In this document: positions 17,891 through 28,180 of the stretch, in pieces
Numbering within the stretch: the stretch's first letter is position 1
Layout of the letters: the number at the start of each line of letters is the position of its first letter
From: Henriciella sp.
GTDB lineage: Bacteria; Pseudomonadota; Alphaproteobacteria; Caulobacterales; Hyphomonadaceae
Assembly: GCF_029937755.1 (NCBI RefSeq)
Contig: NZ_JAPYPG010000007.1
Span: forward strand, 1-64,000
Direction of reading: 5' to 3'
DNA: 64,000 nucleotides
The notes under the pieces: generated by a model
The model's input: only the letters and a program-made list of their open reading frames with translations
Told to the model about the DNA's origin: nothing
Database searches by the model: none
Made by a program: the position numbers and the translations under genes

Positions 17891-18403
17891 CTATGCCCGC
17901 GCTCCCTTGTCCACGATGGCCCGTGCGCGAAACCGGTTCATCAGTTCCGCCAGTTCCGGCCCCTTCATCTGATAGTGTTCAGTGAGGCGGACCGTCCCCT
18001 TGTAGAGTAGCCCGGAAAGCCGGCCGAGCACGCGTTGTTTCTCCGAGGTCAGCTCAAATGCAACCTGCCGGGTTTCGGGCACGCCGCGCACACGCTGGCG
18101 ATAAGGCCGGAATTCCGAGACATCGCTCCAGGCAATCTTGCCGAGCGCTTTCAGCTCGCTGGACTGGAACCCGTAACGATCAAGCTTCAGCCAGCTGCGC
18201 TTGAACAGCGCGGCAGAGGCCGCGATCAGCGTGACGATGGCGAAGAACACGGTCAGCCAGACATTCGCGTCATAGGCCGGTTCCTGGTCGAGCAGGCGCA
18301 TTGCCGTCAAAAGAATGACGAGCAAGGCCGAGACAGCGCCCAGCACGATGTACTGGCGGTTGCTCGCCTCGAAATGCATGTGTTCAGGCAATGGCTCGAC
18401 CAT
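17891..18403 (-). CDS. Membrane protein with PH-like soluble domain
   Basis: The 170-residue protein has two membrane helices (about 17-35 and 47-67) followed by a beta-rich domain with the pattern LKLDRYGFQSSELKALGKIAWSDV, as in bacterial PH-domain membrane proteins. No catalytic residues are seen. The function is unknown. It is close to, and co-oriented with, the 127-residue gene downstream and rsmB upstream. Confidence 0.7.
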   Translation of the reverse strand: MVEPLPEHMHFEASNRQYIVLGAVSALLVILLTAMRLLDQEPAYDANVWLTVFFAIVTLIAASAALFKRSWLKLDRYGFQSSELKALGKIAWSDVSEFRPYRQRVRGVPETRQVAFELTSEKQRVLGRLSGLLYKGTVRLTEHYQMKGPELAELMNRFRARAIVDKGARA

Positions 18404-18429
18404 GCGAATCCCTCCGGCTTGCCGGAAGC

Positions 18430-19746
18430 TTACGCGTCCTGAGCCTTGCGCACCATGACCGAGAAGAAGAAGCCGTCCGTGCCGGCCCGGCGTGGGGTGA
18501 GGCGGACCGACGTGCCGGCCCGGCTGCCAGCCTTCACGGTCGCCGCACCTTCGTCGGTGAGAAGGCCTGACGCGATGGCCGCCTCCCCTGCGCTCTGCTC
18601 GGTGAAGTCCGGATGTCCCGACAGGAACGCCGCCACCCGGTCTTCATCCTCTTCCATCAGGAAGGAGCAGGTCGCGTACACCAGCCGCCCGCCCGGCTTC
18701 ACGAATTGCGAGGCGGCTTCGAGGATTTCCGTCTGCTCCTCAATCCGTTTCTGAAGCTGCTTCTCCTTCAGACGCCACTTCGCATCCGGCCGGCGCCGCC
18801 ATGTACCCGTTCCGGTACACGGTGCATCGACGAAGACGACATCCATCTGGCCTTTCAGGGCTTCAACGGCTTCAGGCTCGCTCGGATGGGCCAGTTGCAC
18901 ATTATGCGCGCCGGAGCGTTTGAGCCGCGGGATCAGCGCCGACAGCCGCCGACCATCAATGTCATAGGCATGGACCTGGCCCTTGCCTTCCATCATCGCA
19001 GCCATGGCCAGCGTCTTGCCACCCCCGCCCGCGCAATAGTCGAGCACCTGTTCGCCAGCCTTGGCATTCGAGGCCGCCGCTGCAATCTGCGACCCCGCAT
19101 CCTGCACCTCGACCCAGCCCTTGGAATAGGCCGGGATGCTCTCGAGCGAGGCTTCGCGTTCGGACGGGTCCCGCGCCGGGATATGATAGGCATTCTTCAG
19201 CAGCGGCGATTCCACGGCATTCGCAGACCGCATCGGCCCACCCGCCTTCTCTGCGTTCACTTTCAGCGTATTCACGCGGATATCGACATCGGCGCGTACC
19301 GCCATGGCCTGCGCCTCGACCACCTTTTCCTCGCCGAAGACCCGCTCCATCATCGGCTCCATCCAGTCTGGATAGTCGCCGCTGATCCAAGGCTCAGCCG
19401 TCACGTCGGGCGCCATGACGAGGCGTTCGCGTTCGTCCAGCGTCAACTTTGAGGGCGCATGCTCCTCATCCATGGCAGAGTCGATCCGCATGATGTCCCA
19501 GCCCCAGGCATGGGCCAGCGCGCCGAGGATCAGCGCGCGCGGCTCATCCGAACCCATCGCGTGCGCGATCGAGTTCTTCTTGCGCAGCGCGTCGAGCACC
19601 AGTCCCGAGACAAAGGCGCGATCCTTCGACCCGGCATAACGCGCCCGCTTGCCCCAGTCGCGCGCGGCCGACTTCACCGGCTGATGGCGATTGAGGACGT
19701 CCGTGAGGACATCGATGGCTGCCGCTATTCTTCCGCCGTCTCGCAT
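18430..19746 (-). CDS. rsmB: RsmB-type 16S rRNA (cytosine-C5) methyltransferase
   Basis: The 438-residue protein has an N-terminal NusB-like RNA-binding helical domain (about 5-140) and a C-terminal SAM-dependent methyltransferase domain. The SAM loop is DYCAGGGGKT, motif IV is DAPCTGTGTW with Cys near residue 309, and the catalytic Cys lies near residue 360 in YATCSFLMEED. These two cysteines define RNA m5C methyltransferases. The family includes RsmB (C967 of 16S rRNA), and the N-terminal domain supports that assignment. The exact target base is inferred. Confidence 0.85.
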   Translation of the reverse strand: MRDGGRIAAAIDVLTDVLNRHQPVKSAARDWGKRARYAGSKDRAFVSGLVLDALRKKNSIAHAMGSDEPRALILGALAHAWGWDIMRIDSAMDEEHAPSKLTLDERERLVMAPDVTAEPWISGDYPDWMEPMMERVFGEEKVVEAQAMAVRADVDIRVNTLKVNAEKAGGPMRSANAVESPLLKNAYHIPARDPSEREASLESIPAYSKGWVEVQDAGSQIAAAASNAKAGEQVLDYCAGGGGKTLAMAAMMEGKGQVHAYDIDGRRLSALIPRLKRSGAHNVQLAHPSEPEAVEALKGQMDVVFVDAPCTGTGTWRRRPDAKWRLKEKQLQKRIEEQTEILEAASQFVKPGGRLVYATCSFLMEEDEDRVAAFLSGHPDFTEQSAGEAAIASGLLTDEGAATVKAGSRAGTSVRLTPRRAGTDGFFFSVMVRKAQDA

Positions 19747-19950
19747 GGATTGATGACCTCTCTTGTCAGAGGCGCCGTGTTAACGTCCTCTGCCGCCGGT
19801 GGAAACAGCGAGGGGCATATCATGCAGGTCTGGCTATTCGGGGCGGCAAGCCTCATCCTCGCCTGAGGGCGCCCAGCCCCCGTCGCTTGCGCAGTCTGGC
19901 AGATTTCCCGTAACCTGCTGCCAGAATTACAGAGAGGGGAGAGCGAGGGA

Positions 19951-20433
19951 ATGAAGACGCTCGCAATAGCGCTTTGTGCGGCAACCGGTCTGGCCAGCAT
20001 GGCATACGCCGAGACCGACCTGCTTGATGAAGGCGACAACTGGATGGTCACCTACAGTGACACCGTCGATCAGTGCGTTGTCCACGTCCAGGATGACCTC
20101 GGCGCCCTGCTGATCGGGCGGGACCCGGACGGGGTCCATCACTTCAACTTCTTCCTGGAGACCTATATCGGCGAAAATCCGCAGGTGATGCTGACGTTTC
20201 GTCTGCCCAAGGCGAAGACACTCGGAGCAACAAGGCAGCTTGAATACCACAAGGGATATGAGGGCTATCATATCTATAGCTTCAAACCCGAACGGAAGCT
20301 GATTGACCTGTTCTGGGTCGGAGAACGGCTTTGGGGCAACGAGCCTGGAGAGCCGTCAATTCTGGATGTCCGGATCGAATTCGACAATGACATGCACTAC
20401 GCTTTTCACAAGTGTATAAAAGAGCGGCTCTGA
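19951..20433 (+). CDS. Exported hypothetical protein
   Basis: The 160-residue protein has a clear signal peptide ending near AYA (residue 22), so it is periplasmic or outer-membrane associated. The mature part is beta-rich with aromatic residues and no recognised motif. A strong purine-rich ribosome site (GAGAGGGGAGAGCGAGG) precedes the ATG. It ends 21 bp before the acetyltransferase gene and may share its transcript. I do not know its function. Confidence 0.7.
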   Translation: MKTLAIALCAATGLASMAYAETDLLDEGDNWMVTYSDTVDQCVVHVQDDLGALLIGRDPDGVHHFNFFLETYIGENPQVMLTFRLPKAKTLGATRQLEYHKGYEGYHIYSFKPERKLIDLFWVGERLWGNEPGEPSILDVRIEFDNDMHYAFHKCIKERL

Positions 20434-20454
20434 GACACGCCTGAAAGGACGCAG

Positions 20455-21066
20455 ATGCTCGAGATTGACCTGCCCGATAGCCTGCGCCTGGCAACCCGGC
20501 GCGACTGGCGCCAGCTTGGCGACATTACGGCGGAAGCGTTTGCGGAAGATCCGTTCAATCTCTGGCTTTTCGGCCGCGAGCGGGCCCTGCGTCCGCTCTT
20601 CCGCATGATGGCGCGCGACATCTACCTGAAGCATGGCTTCTGCCATATCGCCGACGACCGCGGTGCCACCATGTGGGCGACCCATGAAAGCGACCTGCGC
20701 CTGCCCCCGCTGATGCTGATCCAGCTGATCATTGCGCAGCAGATCCACGGCTCCAAGGGCGCGATGAAGCGGGGCATGGCCGCCGGCAAGACGATGGAAG
20801 AGCATCATCCGCGTGACCCGCACGTCTACCTCTTCACCGTCGGCACACGGAAGGCAGCCCGCGGCAAGGGGCTCGGCAAGGCGATGCTGACGCCGGTCCT
20901 CGCGAGCGCCGACAAGGCGGGCCTGCCCGTCTATCTCGAGAACACCAATCCGGTGAATGACGGCTTCTACCGCTCGCTGGGTTTTGAACGGCGCGGCGAG
21001 TTTCGAGTCGACGAAACCGCCCCGCTGGTCACGACGATGTGGCGGGAAGCGCAAGCGCGCCCATGA
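20455..21066 (+). CDS. GNAT family N-acetyltransferase
   Basis: The 203-residue protein has the Gcn5-related fold. The acetyl-CoA pyrophosphate loop is seen in GTRKAARGKGLGKAML (about 122-140), preceded by a central beta strand (HVYLFTVG), and the C-terminal strand ends with NTNPVNDGFYRSLGFER, typical of GNATs that act on small molecules. The substrate is unknown. It has a ribosome site AAAGGA and overlaps the next gene by ATGA. Confidence 0.85.
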   Translation: MLEIDLPDSLRLATRRDWRQLGDITAEAFAEDPFNLWLFGRERALRPLFRMMARDIYLKHGFCHIADDRGATMWATHESDLRLPPLMLIQLIIAQQIHGSKGAMKRGMAAGKTMEEHHPRDPHVYLFTVGTRKAARGKGLGKAMLTPVLASADKAGLPVYLENTNPVNDGFYRSLGFERRGEFRVDETAPLVTTMWREAQARP

Positions 21067-21665
21067 CCCCCATTCTGACGAAAGAGGTTTTCAGCGCCAT
21101 CGCCATGGTGCTCACCTTCATCGCCTTCTACCCCTATATCCGCGCCATCATGAAAGGGCGTACACGCCCGCACGTCTTTTCGTGGTTCATCTGGGCGGCG
21201 GTGACCTTCACCGTTGCGACGGCCCAGCTCGCCGGTGGCGCCGGTGTCGGGGCATGGCCGATTGCGGTCTCCGGCCTGATCACCGGCGGTGTGGCCCTGC
21301 TCGCCCTGTCGAAATCTGCCGACACGTCCATCCATCGGATGGACTGGGTGTTCCTCGCCCTGGCCTTTTCCGCCCTGCCGCTGTGGTGGCTGACCGCCGA
21401 CCCGCTCGCCGCCGTCATCATCCTGACCAGCGTCGACCTGCTCGGCTTCGGCCCCTCCATCCGCAAGGCGTGGACCCTGCCGCATGAAGAGAACGCGCTC
21501 TTCTTCACCCTCGGCGCCCTCCGAAATGGCTTGGTTATTCTGGCGCTTGAGCACTCTTCCTGGACAACGGCGCTCTTCCCGGCGGCGGTCGGGATTGCAT
21601 GCCTGATGTTCGTGACGGTGATTTTGGCCCGGCGGCAGATACCGCTTCACCGCAATGCCGGCTAG
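21063..21665 (+). CDS. Polytopic inner-membrane protein
   Basis: The 200-residue protein has about six to seven hydrophobic helices. Its motif FYPYIRAIMKGRTRPHVFSWFIW near the N-terminus recurs in small bacterial membrane proteins distantly like PQ-loop carriers. I prefer the start at 21063, which overlaps the acetyltransferase stop as ATGA, over the in-frame ATG at 21039. It is convergent with the next gene, overlapping by 4 bp. The transported substrate, if any, is unknown. Confidence 0.7.
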   Translation: MTPILTKEVFSAIAMVLTFIAFYPYIRAIMKGRTRPHVFSWFIWAAVTFTVATAQLAGGAGVGAWPIAVSGLITGGVALLALSKSADTSIHRMDWVFLALAFSALPLWWLTADPLAAVIILTSVDLLGFGPSIRKAWTLPHEENALFFTLGALRNGLVILALEHSSWTTALFPAAVGIACLMFVTVILARRQIPLHRNAG

Positions 21666-22219
21666 ACCGCGGCGGGGCTCGAGAATATCTGTGCCAGCTC
21701 GCCCACAGGTATCGTCTCCCGGCGTTGCCATGGCCGCGCCGTCCAGGCCTTCCAGGCCGAAAGCGCCCCGATCAGTCCTGGCACGAACACGTAGCGCTCA
21801 GCCCCCGGCTCGCCAAAGACAATGGCTGCAAAGCTCAGCCCCAAAAATGCGGGAATCGCGAAGCACACAAAGACAAGCCAGCTGGCGCCCAGGCCCGCAC
21901 CGGACTGCACCGCAAGATCAGGCTTCACCCGGCTCAGCGCTGACAAGATCGCTGCGACGGCTTCATTAAAGACGTCCTGATCATGAGCGTCCGCAAGCGT
22001 ATTGCAGTTGATGACCAGCTTATCGTCGTCGTCACCCTCCAGAATGAGGGCATAGTCTGTCCGCTGCGGGCTGGACGTCTGAACCCAGCGGACCATGCCA
22101 ATCGCATCATAACACATCACCCGGACCGTCTTGCCAGACGCAACCTCGATCTGCTCTTCGCCGAGCGTCACGCTCATCGCACCATGGCCCCAGGCGCGCT
22201 TGAACTCGAATTCCGGCAT
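21662..22219 (-). CDS. Two-helix membrane protein, function unknown
   Basis: The 185-residue protein has a soluble beta-rich N-terminal half (about 1-110) with the acidic stretch EGDDDDKL, then two membrane helices (about 118-140 and 143-163). No known motif is seen. The ATG at 22219 has a GGTGGAG site upstream; an in-frame GTG at 22231 is less likely. It is downstream of guaB on the same strand. Confidence 0.6.
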   Translation of the reverse strand: MPEFEFKRAWGHGAMSVTLGEEQIEVASGKTVRVMCYDAIGMVRWVQTSSPQRTDYALILEGDDDDKLVINCNTLADAHDQDVFNEAVAAILSALSRVKPDLAVQSGAGLGASWLVFVCFAIPAFLGLSFAAIVFGEPGAERYVFVPGLIGALSAWKAWTARPWQRRETIPVGELAQIFSSPAAV

Positions 22220-22278
22220 TGCCGTCTCCACCTCTGCCTGCCTTGATAGGCGCAGAGGAAAGAGGAAACGGGTCAGCC

Positions 22279-23754
<1,476 letters not shown>

Positions 23755-23917
23755 CTAATAATGGAGTCGCCGCCCTTCTGGAACCCCCTTTTACAGGGAA
23801 AACTGAAGCTAACAGGCCTGTCCCACGCAGGGAATGTGAAGGATCATGGTCTCGATGATCCTGACGCGGGCTGCTAGTCTGTCCGGCCACTGCTTAACGA
23901 CCGAGGACGGAGATCCG

Positions 23918-24313
23918 ATGATGGCCTGCCTGAAGACTTTCGCCTTGCTGAGCGGTTTCTGCCTCCTCGTGGCGTGTGATGGACCGCCCGCGCAAAGCCC
24001 GGCGCCGGCGCAGAGCAGCCCCGCCCCCCAAGAAAGTGACGTCCCGCGTGAGGAATTGCTGGGCCAGGGCGAGGCTATGGCGGAAAATCTCTGCGCGCCC
24101 TGCCACGCCATCACCCGCACTGACGAAAGCCCGCATGCCAGCGCGCCGCCCCTCCGCGACCTGTCTTCGAAATACCCGATCCAGTCGCTTGCCGGACCTT
24201 TGTCCCGGGGAATCCTCATCGATCACCCCGACATGCCGGAGTGGCAGTTCGAGCCACAGCACGTCGATGCCCTCATCGCCTATCTGGAAAGCATCCAGAC
24301 GCGCCAGGAGTGA
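23918..24313 (+). CDS. c-type cytochrome lipoprotein
   Basis: The protein has about 131 residues. I start it at the ATG pair at 23918/23921 because a lipoprotein signal follows (ending LVAC, lipobox Cys about residue 20) and GGACGGAGA precedes. The mature protein has one haem-binding site, CAPCH, and a probable axial Met in HPDMPEW, so it is a class I monohaem cytochrome c anchored to the membrane by lipid. It should carry electrons in the periplasm. The partner is unknown. Confidence 0.85.
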   Translation: MMACLKTFALLSGFCLLVACDGPPAQSPAPAQSSPAPQESDVPREELLGQGEAMAENLCAPCHAITRTDESPHASAPPLRDLSSKYPIQSLAGPLSRGILIDHPDMPEWQFEPQHVDALIAYLESIQTRQE

Positions 24314-24361
24314 CAGTCCTCCCCGGCTTTGCCGCGCTGGGCACAAAGAATATCCGACCGG

Positions 24362-25000
24362 ATGAACACCGCCCTTATCCTTGAGGGCATGGAACAACAC
24401 AGGGGTTTTGTCGAAGCCGGGCTCAAGTCGGCCCGTGATGCGCTGCAGGAGGCAAGCGCAAGAGAGAACCTTCACCTCTACCCGGAAGAGATCACGCGCG
24501 CCGCAACACAGCGCCTGCGCACAAAGCTGCGGGCCATCGAAACCCTGGTACGCCGGCTCCTCCTGCTGCTTGCCGCGATGCTTGATGTCGCCCAAGCAAA
24601 TCCACACCATCAGACGGCCAGCCCGTCGAAGCGCTGTGACGGGCAGCCGGCCCCATCCGGCCGTGTGGCTCGCTTCGACCTTCTGCCGTCTGCCACCTTC
24701 GATCCGGTGGCGCTAGCAAAGCTGCGTGAGCGAGGTGGGCTGGAACCGGACTGTAAATGGACCATGGCCGGACCGCTTCTGGAGCGTTTCCGGCGTATCA
24801 TGGACGTGTTCGACGATCCGGGCCGTTATGCCACACTCATGGCCCGGCGCATCAACCGGCTGAAAGCTGCCGGTGGCCTGCCGCCGATCTGTCCGGAACA
24901 GGGACGGACCTTCCGGCTTGGCCATGAACTCGGGCTTATCGCCACCGCCCTGCCCCGACTGGTACGGGACGCGCTGCTCGCCTGGTTCGATACGGGCTGA
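24362..25000 (+). CDS. Hypothetical protein
   Basis: I do not recognise this 212-residue protein. The start is taken at 24362 (MNTALILEGMEQHRGF). It contains a helical segment rich in Arg and Leu (about 45-70), a Pro/Ser-rich stretch (about 80-105) and a helical C-terminal region with ARRINRLKAAGG. There is no signal peptide. It follows the cytochrome gene by about 50 bp. Function and localisation are unknown. Confidence 0.5.
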   Translation: MNTALILEGMEQHRGFVEAGLKSARDALQEASARENLHLYPEEITRAATQRLRTKLRAIETLVRRLLLLLAAMLDVAQANPHHQTASPSKRCDGQPAPSGRVARFDLLPSATFDPVALAKLRERGGLEPDCKWTMAGPLLERFRRIMDVFDDPGRYATLMARRINRLKAAGGLPPICPEQGRTFRLGHELGLIATALPRLVRDALLAWFDTG

Positions 25001-25063
25001 CCGTCTGGAAAATGGAGGATGACGGGCCGGAGATCCATCGGATCTGCGGATACTCGCGCACGC

Positions 25064-25249
25064 CTATTCGTCGCGCTCTTCCTTGTAGCTCGGCGTTTCA
25101 TCCGCCTGATCGGCCGGGCGGCCGGGAATGGCATAGGAGCCCTTCAGCCAGCGGGAAAGATCGACATCCGCGCAGCGCTTGGAACAGAAGGGCCGGAAGG
25201 CCGGATCGGTTTCATGCTTTTCGCAAACGGGACATTTTGCCTTGCTCAT
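25064..25249 (-). CDS. yacG: DNA gyrase inhibitor YacG (zinc protein)
   Basis: The 61-residue zinc-binding protein has the YacG signature: CPVC near the start, then FRPFCSKRCADVDLSRWL, giving four Cys ligands. In E. coli YacG binds GyrB and inhibits gyrase. The ATG at 25249 overlaps the stop of the RNase E/G-like gene as ATGA, and the two are typically adjacent in alphaproteobacteria. The Pro/Glu-rich tail is normal for the family. Confidence 0.92.
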   Translation of the reverse strand: MSKAKCPVCEKHETDPAFRPFCSKRCADVDLSRWLKGSYAIPGRPADQADETPSYKEERDE

Positions 25250-26301
25250 GCGCGCCTCACCACTGATCGCTCGCCTGTGCCACTCGCGATCGTGACCCGG
25301 CCGGAAAAGGCCTCCTGGAGGATCGCATCGCACTCATTACGGCGCGTGATATAGGCCTTCAGCGCATGCGGCGACAGGGTCAGCCTGTAAAAAGCAGAAC
25401 GGTTGGCGGTCGCTTCCCGTTCGGCCTGGCGGAAGAGGTCGAGGAGTTCCGTATCCGGCGTTGGCTGGCCGCCCTCATCAAGAAGCCGGTCGCCAATCGG
25501 GCAGGCACCCCATGCGATCTGCGCTTCGAGCAGACCGAAGCGGGAGGGTTTGAGCGCATCCGGTTTTCGGCTCGAAAGGGACTGAAACGTCTTGAGAAAT
25601 TCCGTCCGCAATGTGGTACGCGCATCTGCCGTCAGCGGCCCGATACAGTCGATCACGATGAGCCCGCCCCAATCCCGAAGCGCCAGTTGCCGGGCAATCG
25701 TGGTGACGGCCTCCCGATTGGTGCTGAGCGCCCGGGCCCCGGCACTGCCTTTCTGGAGCCGGCCAGCGGTGTCGATGTCGGCCGCAATCAGCGCACTGGT
25801 TCGTTCCAGCCGGACCAGTCCGCCCTTTGGCAGGCCGCAACGGGTCGAAAGCGCCTCATCGAACGCGGCATCAATCTGGTCAAACTCCTCCGGAGTGGTG
25901 GCTTTTTTCGGCTCCGGTACGTCATCGGGAAGGGTATCGAACCAGCGCTCGAACACACTGTCCACGGCGGGCTCAGCCTTGGTCGACAGGCTGGCACGCG
26001 CAAGCTTGCCATGCCGGGCTTCGGCGCGGATTTCGAGCGATGTTTCAGCCCCCTCACTCAACCCCTTGGGCAGCTCATCACGGACGAAAATCCGCTCGCC
26101 ATTGGTTCGCTCGAAAAATGCACCACCATCTTTCGGATCGTTCTGGCGGAGCCTTGCCTGCACCACATCGCCCAGCGTTGCAGGCTCTCCCCGTCCATCC
26201 CAGCGCTCGAGAAAAAGTCTGACCGGCCGGCCCACCGCATCGAAGGCCGCCGCCCTTGTCTCTCCCGGCGCCTCATGCAGGAGGATCCGGGCGATGCTCA
26301 T
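25246..26301 (-). CDS. RNase E/G-family protein, short form
   Basis: The 351-residue protein carries the catalytic-region signature of RNase E/G: GGLIVIDCIG, with the metal-ligand Asp, and SRFGLLE. The second acidic residue of the usual VIDFIDM motif is replaced (VIDCIGP), and the CPxCxGxG zinc link is not visible (only a lone CP in GACPIGD). It is shorter than E. coli RNase G (489) and lacks the scaffold tail of RNase E. It may be a specialised or weakly active nuclease. It is translationally coupled to yacG and close to rlmE. Confidence 0.8.
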   Translation of the reverse strand: MSIARILLHEAPGETRAAAFDAVGRPVRLFLERWDGRGEPATLGDVVQARLRQNDPKDGGAFFERTNGERIFVRDELPKGLSEGAETSLEIRAEARHGKLARASLSTKAEPAVDSVFERWFDTLPDDVPEPKKATTPEEFDQIDAAFDEALSTRCGLPKGGLVRLERTSALIAADIDTAGRLQKGSAGARALSTNREAVTTIARQLALRDWGGLIVIDCIGPLTADARTTLRTEFLKTFQSLSSRKPDALKPSRFGLLEAQIAWGACPIGDRLLDEGGQPTPDTELLDLFRQAEREATANRSAFYRLTLSPHALKAYITRRNECDAILQEAFSGRVTIASGTGERSVVRRA

Positions 26302-27014
26302 CCGGCCTTTCCGCGAAAGCCTTGCGCGATCACGAAGAGTTCCGGCGATCCGGCCCGGCTGGCCGGGGGTTTTACGTGTTTCACCGAACGGAACATCTGT
26401 TTCATCTGGTTCATCATCTCCGGCGTCGCGCCGCCCTGAAAAACCTTGGAGCAGAAATTGCCACCCGGCGCGAGATACTCACCCGCAAACCATAGCGCCA
26501 TCTCTGCCAGAGCTGCCGTCCGGAGGCTGTCTGTCTGTTTATGGCCAGTCGTATTTGCCGCCATGTCGGAGAGGACAAGATCAGGTGGTCCGGAGAGACC
26601 TTCCATCATGGCCGCGACATCGTCGGGTTCATTTATGTCACCCTGCACAAGGTGAGCGCCCGGGATCGGATCCACAGGAAGAAGGTCGATTCCGACAATC
26701 TCCTTCACGCCCCGCCGCAGGCAGACCTGCAGCCAGCCGCCGGGTGCGGAACCGAGGTCGACAACCCGTGTCGCGCCTTTCAGTACGCCGGTCTTCTCAT
26801 CGATCTCGATCAGCTTGAAGGCGGCGCGGGCGCGGTAATCCTCAGCCTTCGCCTTTTGCACATAGGGGTCCGACAGCTGGCGCTCGATCCAGCGCTTGGA
26901 GCTTTCGTCCTTGGCATTGTACGCAATGATCTTCCGCTCACCCATCCGGCGGCCGGAGGAGCCCTTCTCGTTCTTCGGAGGCCCTTTCCAGCGGCGTTTT
27001 CCATCGTCGCTCAT
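26298..27014 (-). CDS. rlmE: 23S rRNA (uridine-2'-O)-methyltransferase RlmE
   Basis: RlmE (RrmJ/FtsJ) methylates the 2'-O of U2552 in 23S rRNA during late 50S assembly. The 238-residue protein has the conserved SAM loop VVDLGSAPGGWLQV and the acidic motif DLVLSDMAANTTGH. The K-D-K-E tetrad pattern is evident, with the first Lys in AFKLIEI. A basic N-terminal extension of about 35 residues is common in alphaproteobacteria. It overlaps the ppx stop and the RNase-like gene start by 4 bp each. Confidence 0.95.
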   Translation of the reverse strand: MSDDGKRRWKGPPKNEKGSSGRRMGERKIIAYNAKDESSKRWIERQLSDPYVQKAKAEDYRARAAFKLIEIDEKTGVLKGATRVVDLGSAPGGWLQVCLRRGVKEIVGIDLLPVDPIPGAHLVQGDINEPDDVAAMMEGLSGPPDLVLSDMAANTTGHKQTDSLRTAALAEMALWFAGEYLAPGGNFCSKVFQGGATPEMMNQMKQMFRSVKHVKPPASRAGSPELFVIAQGFRGKAG

Positions 27015-28129
27015 GACTTCGCCTCCATCTGCGCCTCGCCGGCGGCTTCACTGCCAGTACGCTTGCGCCCACCCCGGCGCCGCCGCTTCTTCTTTGGGCC
27101 GCGCATCATCGACAGGAGAAGCCCTTCCCGCAAACCACGATCAGCCACGCGCATCCGGGCTTGAGGGGCCAGATCCCACACGGCTTCCATCAGCGCACAG
27201 CCCGCCAGCATTAGCCCGGCGCGCTCCTCGCCGATTGTCGGGAACTCGGCCCGCCCCTCGGGTCCTGCCTTGATCAACTCGTCCATCGTCACCTGGCAAC
27301 TGTCGCGTTCCATCCACTTGCCATCCACGAGGTCACGTCGATACCGAGGCAGTCCGAAGTTCACGCCAGCAACGCACGTCACCGTGCCAGAAGTTCCGAT
27401 GATATGCGCCCCCGGCGCGGACAACGCCTCGCGTACCTTGTGCTTTTCCGCCCAGGCATCGACATGTTCGCCGATCAGCGCGCGCATCTTGGGCCACGCC
27501 TCCGCCTCATCCATGCCCGCAAACGCTTCCGTCAGCGTGACGACCCCATAGGGAATACTTGTCCACGCCTTGATTGGCGCGCGTTTCAGCATGCCGTTAA
27601 GTCCGGCTTCCCGCGCTTTCGCCGCATCAACCAGGGAGAGTTCCGTCGATCCGCCACCAATATCGAGCACGAGAATATCCGACGCATCCGGATGTATGAG
27701 ATTATGACACCCGATAAGGGCAAGACGGGCTTCTTCCTGCGCGCCGATAATCTTGAAGGTCAGCCCGGTACGCTCCCGGATTTCGTTGATGAACTCCGGG
27801 CCGTTCTCGGCCTTGCGGCAGGCCTCGGTGGCGATGCAGCGGATGCGGCCGACCCGCTTGGCCTTGAGCTTTTTCGCGATAGCCTCCAGCGCGTTGAAGG
27901 CCCGGTCCATCGCCGCATCCGACAACCGGCCCGTCTGGGCCAGGCCTTCACCGAGGCGGGCAATCTGCGAGTGGGAATCGACCACGGTAAAGCCACCACG
28001 GCTCGGCGCGGCGACGAGAAGGCGGCAATTGTTTGTGCCGAGGTCCACCGCCGCATAGAGAGGAGGCCCCTGCTTGTTGCGCGGCGATCGGCCATTCGGC
28101 GGCCGCCTGCGCGATTTTTTTTCAGCCAT
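27011..28129 (-). CDS. ppx: Exopolyphosphatase / guanosine pentaphosphatase family
   Basis: The 372-residue protein belongs to the ASKHA-fold Ppx/GppA family. Phosphate-binding loops are AAVDLGTNNCRLLVA (about 25-40) and ILVLDIGGGSTELSLV (about 153-168). It is shorter than E. coli Ppx because it lacks the C-terminal HD-like domain. Basic tails occur at both ends, the C-terminal one rich in Lys and Arg. The family hydrolyses polyphosphate and/or pppGpp; sequence alone does not separate these. It is the first gene of a coupled run with rlmE and the RNase-like gene. Confidence 0.9.
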   Translation of the reverse strand: MAEKKSRRRPPNGRSPRNKQGPPLYAAVDLGTNNCRLLVAAPSRGGFTVVDSHSQIARLGEGLAQTGRLSDAAMDRAFNALEAIAKKLKAKRVGRIRCIATEACRKAENGPEFINEIRERTGLTFKIIGAQEEARLALIGCHNLIHPDASDILVLDIGGGSTELSLVDAAKAREAGLNGMLKRAPIKAWTSIPYGVVTLTEAFAGMDEAEAWPKMRALIGEHVDAWAEKHKVREALSAPGAHIIGTSGTVTCVAGVNFGLPRYRRDLVDGKWMERDSCQVTMDELIKAGPEGRAEFPTIGEERAGLMLAGCALMEAVWDLAPQARMRVADRGLREGLLLSMMRGPKKKRRRRGGRKRTGSEAAGEAQMEAKS

Positions 28130-28180
28130 GTGTGGCCCAAATCTTGTCGGTTGCCGATTGGTCTATCACATTGGGTGGTG

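Noticed and set aside
19822-19866. 14-codon frame (MQVWLFGAASLILA) between rsmB and the exported protein gene
   Set aside because: Too short to judge, no conservation visible, no linked attenuator; kept out of the feature list.
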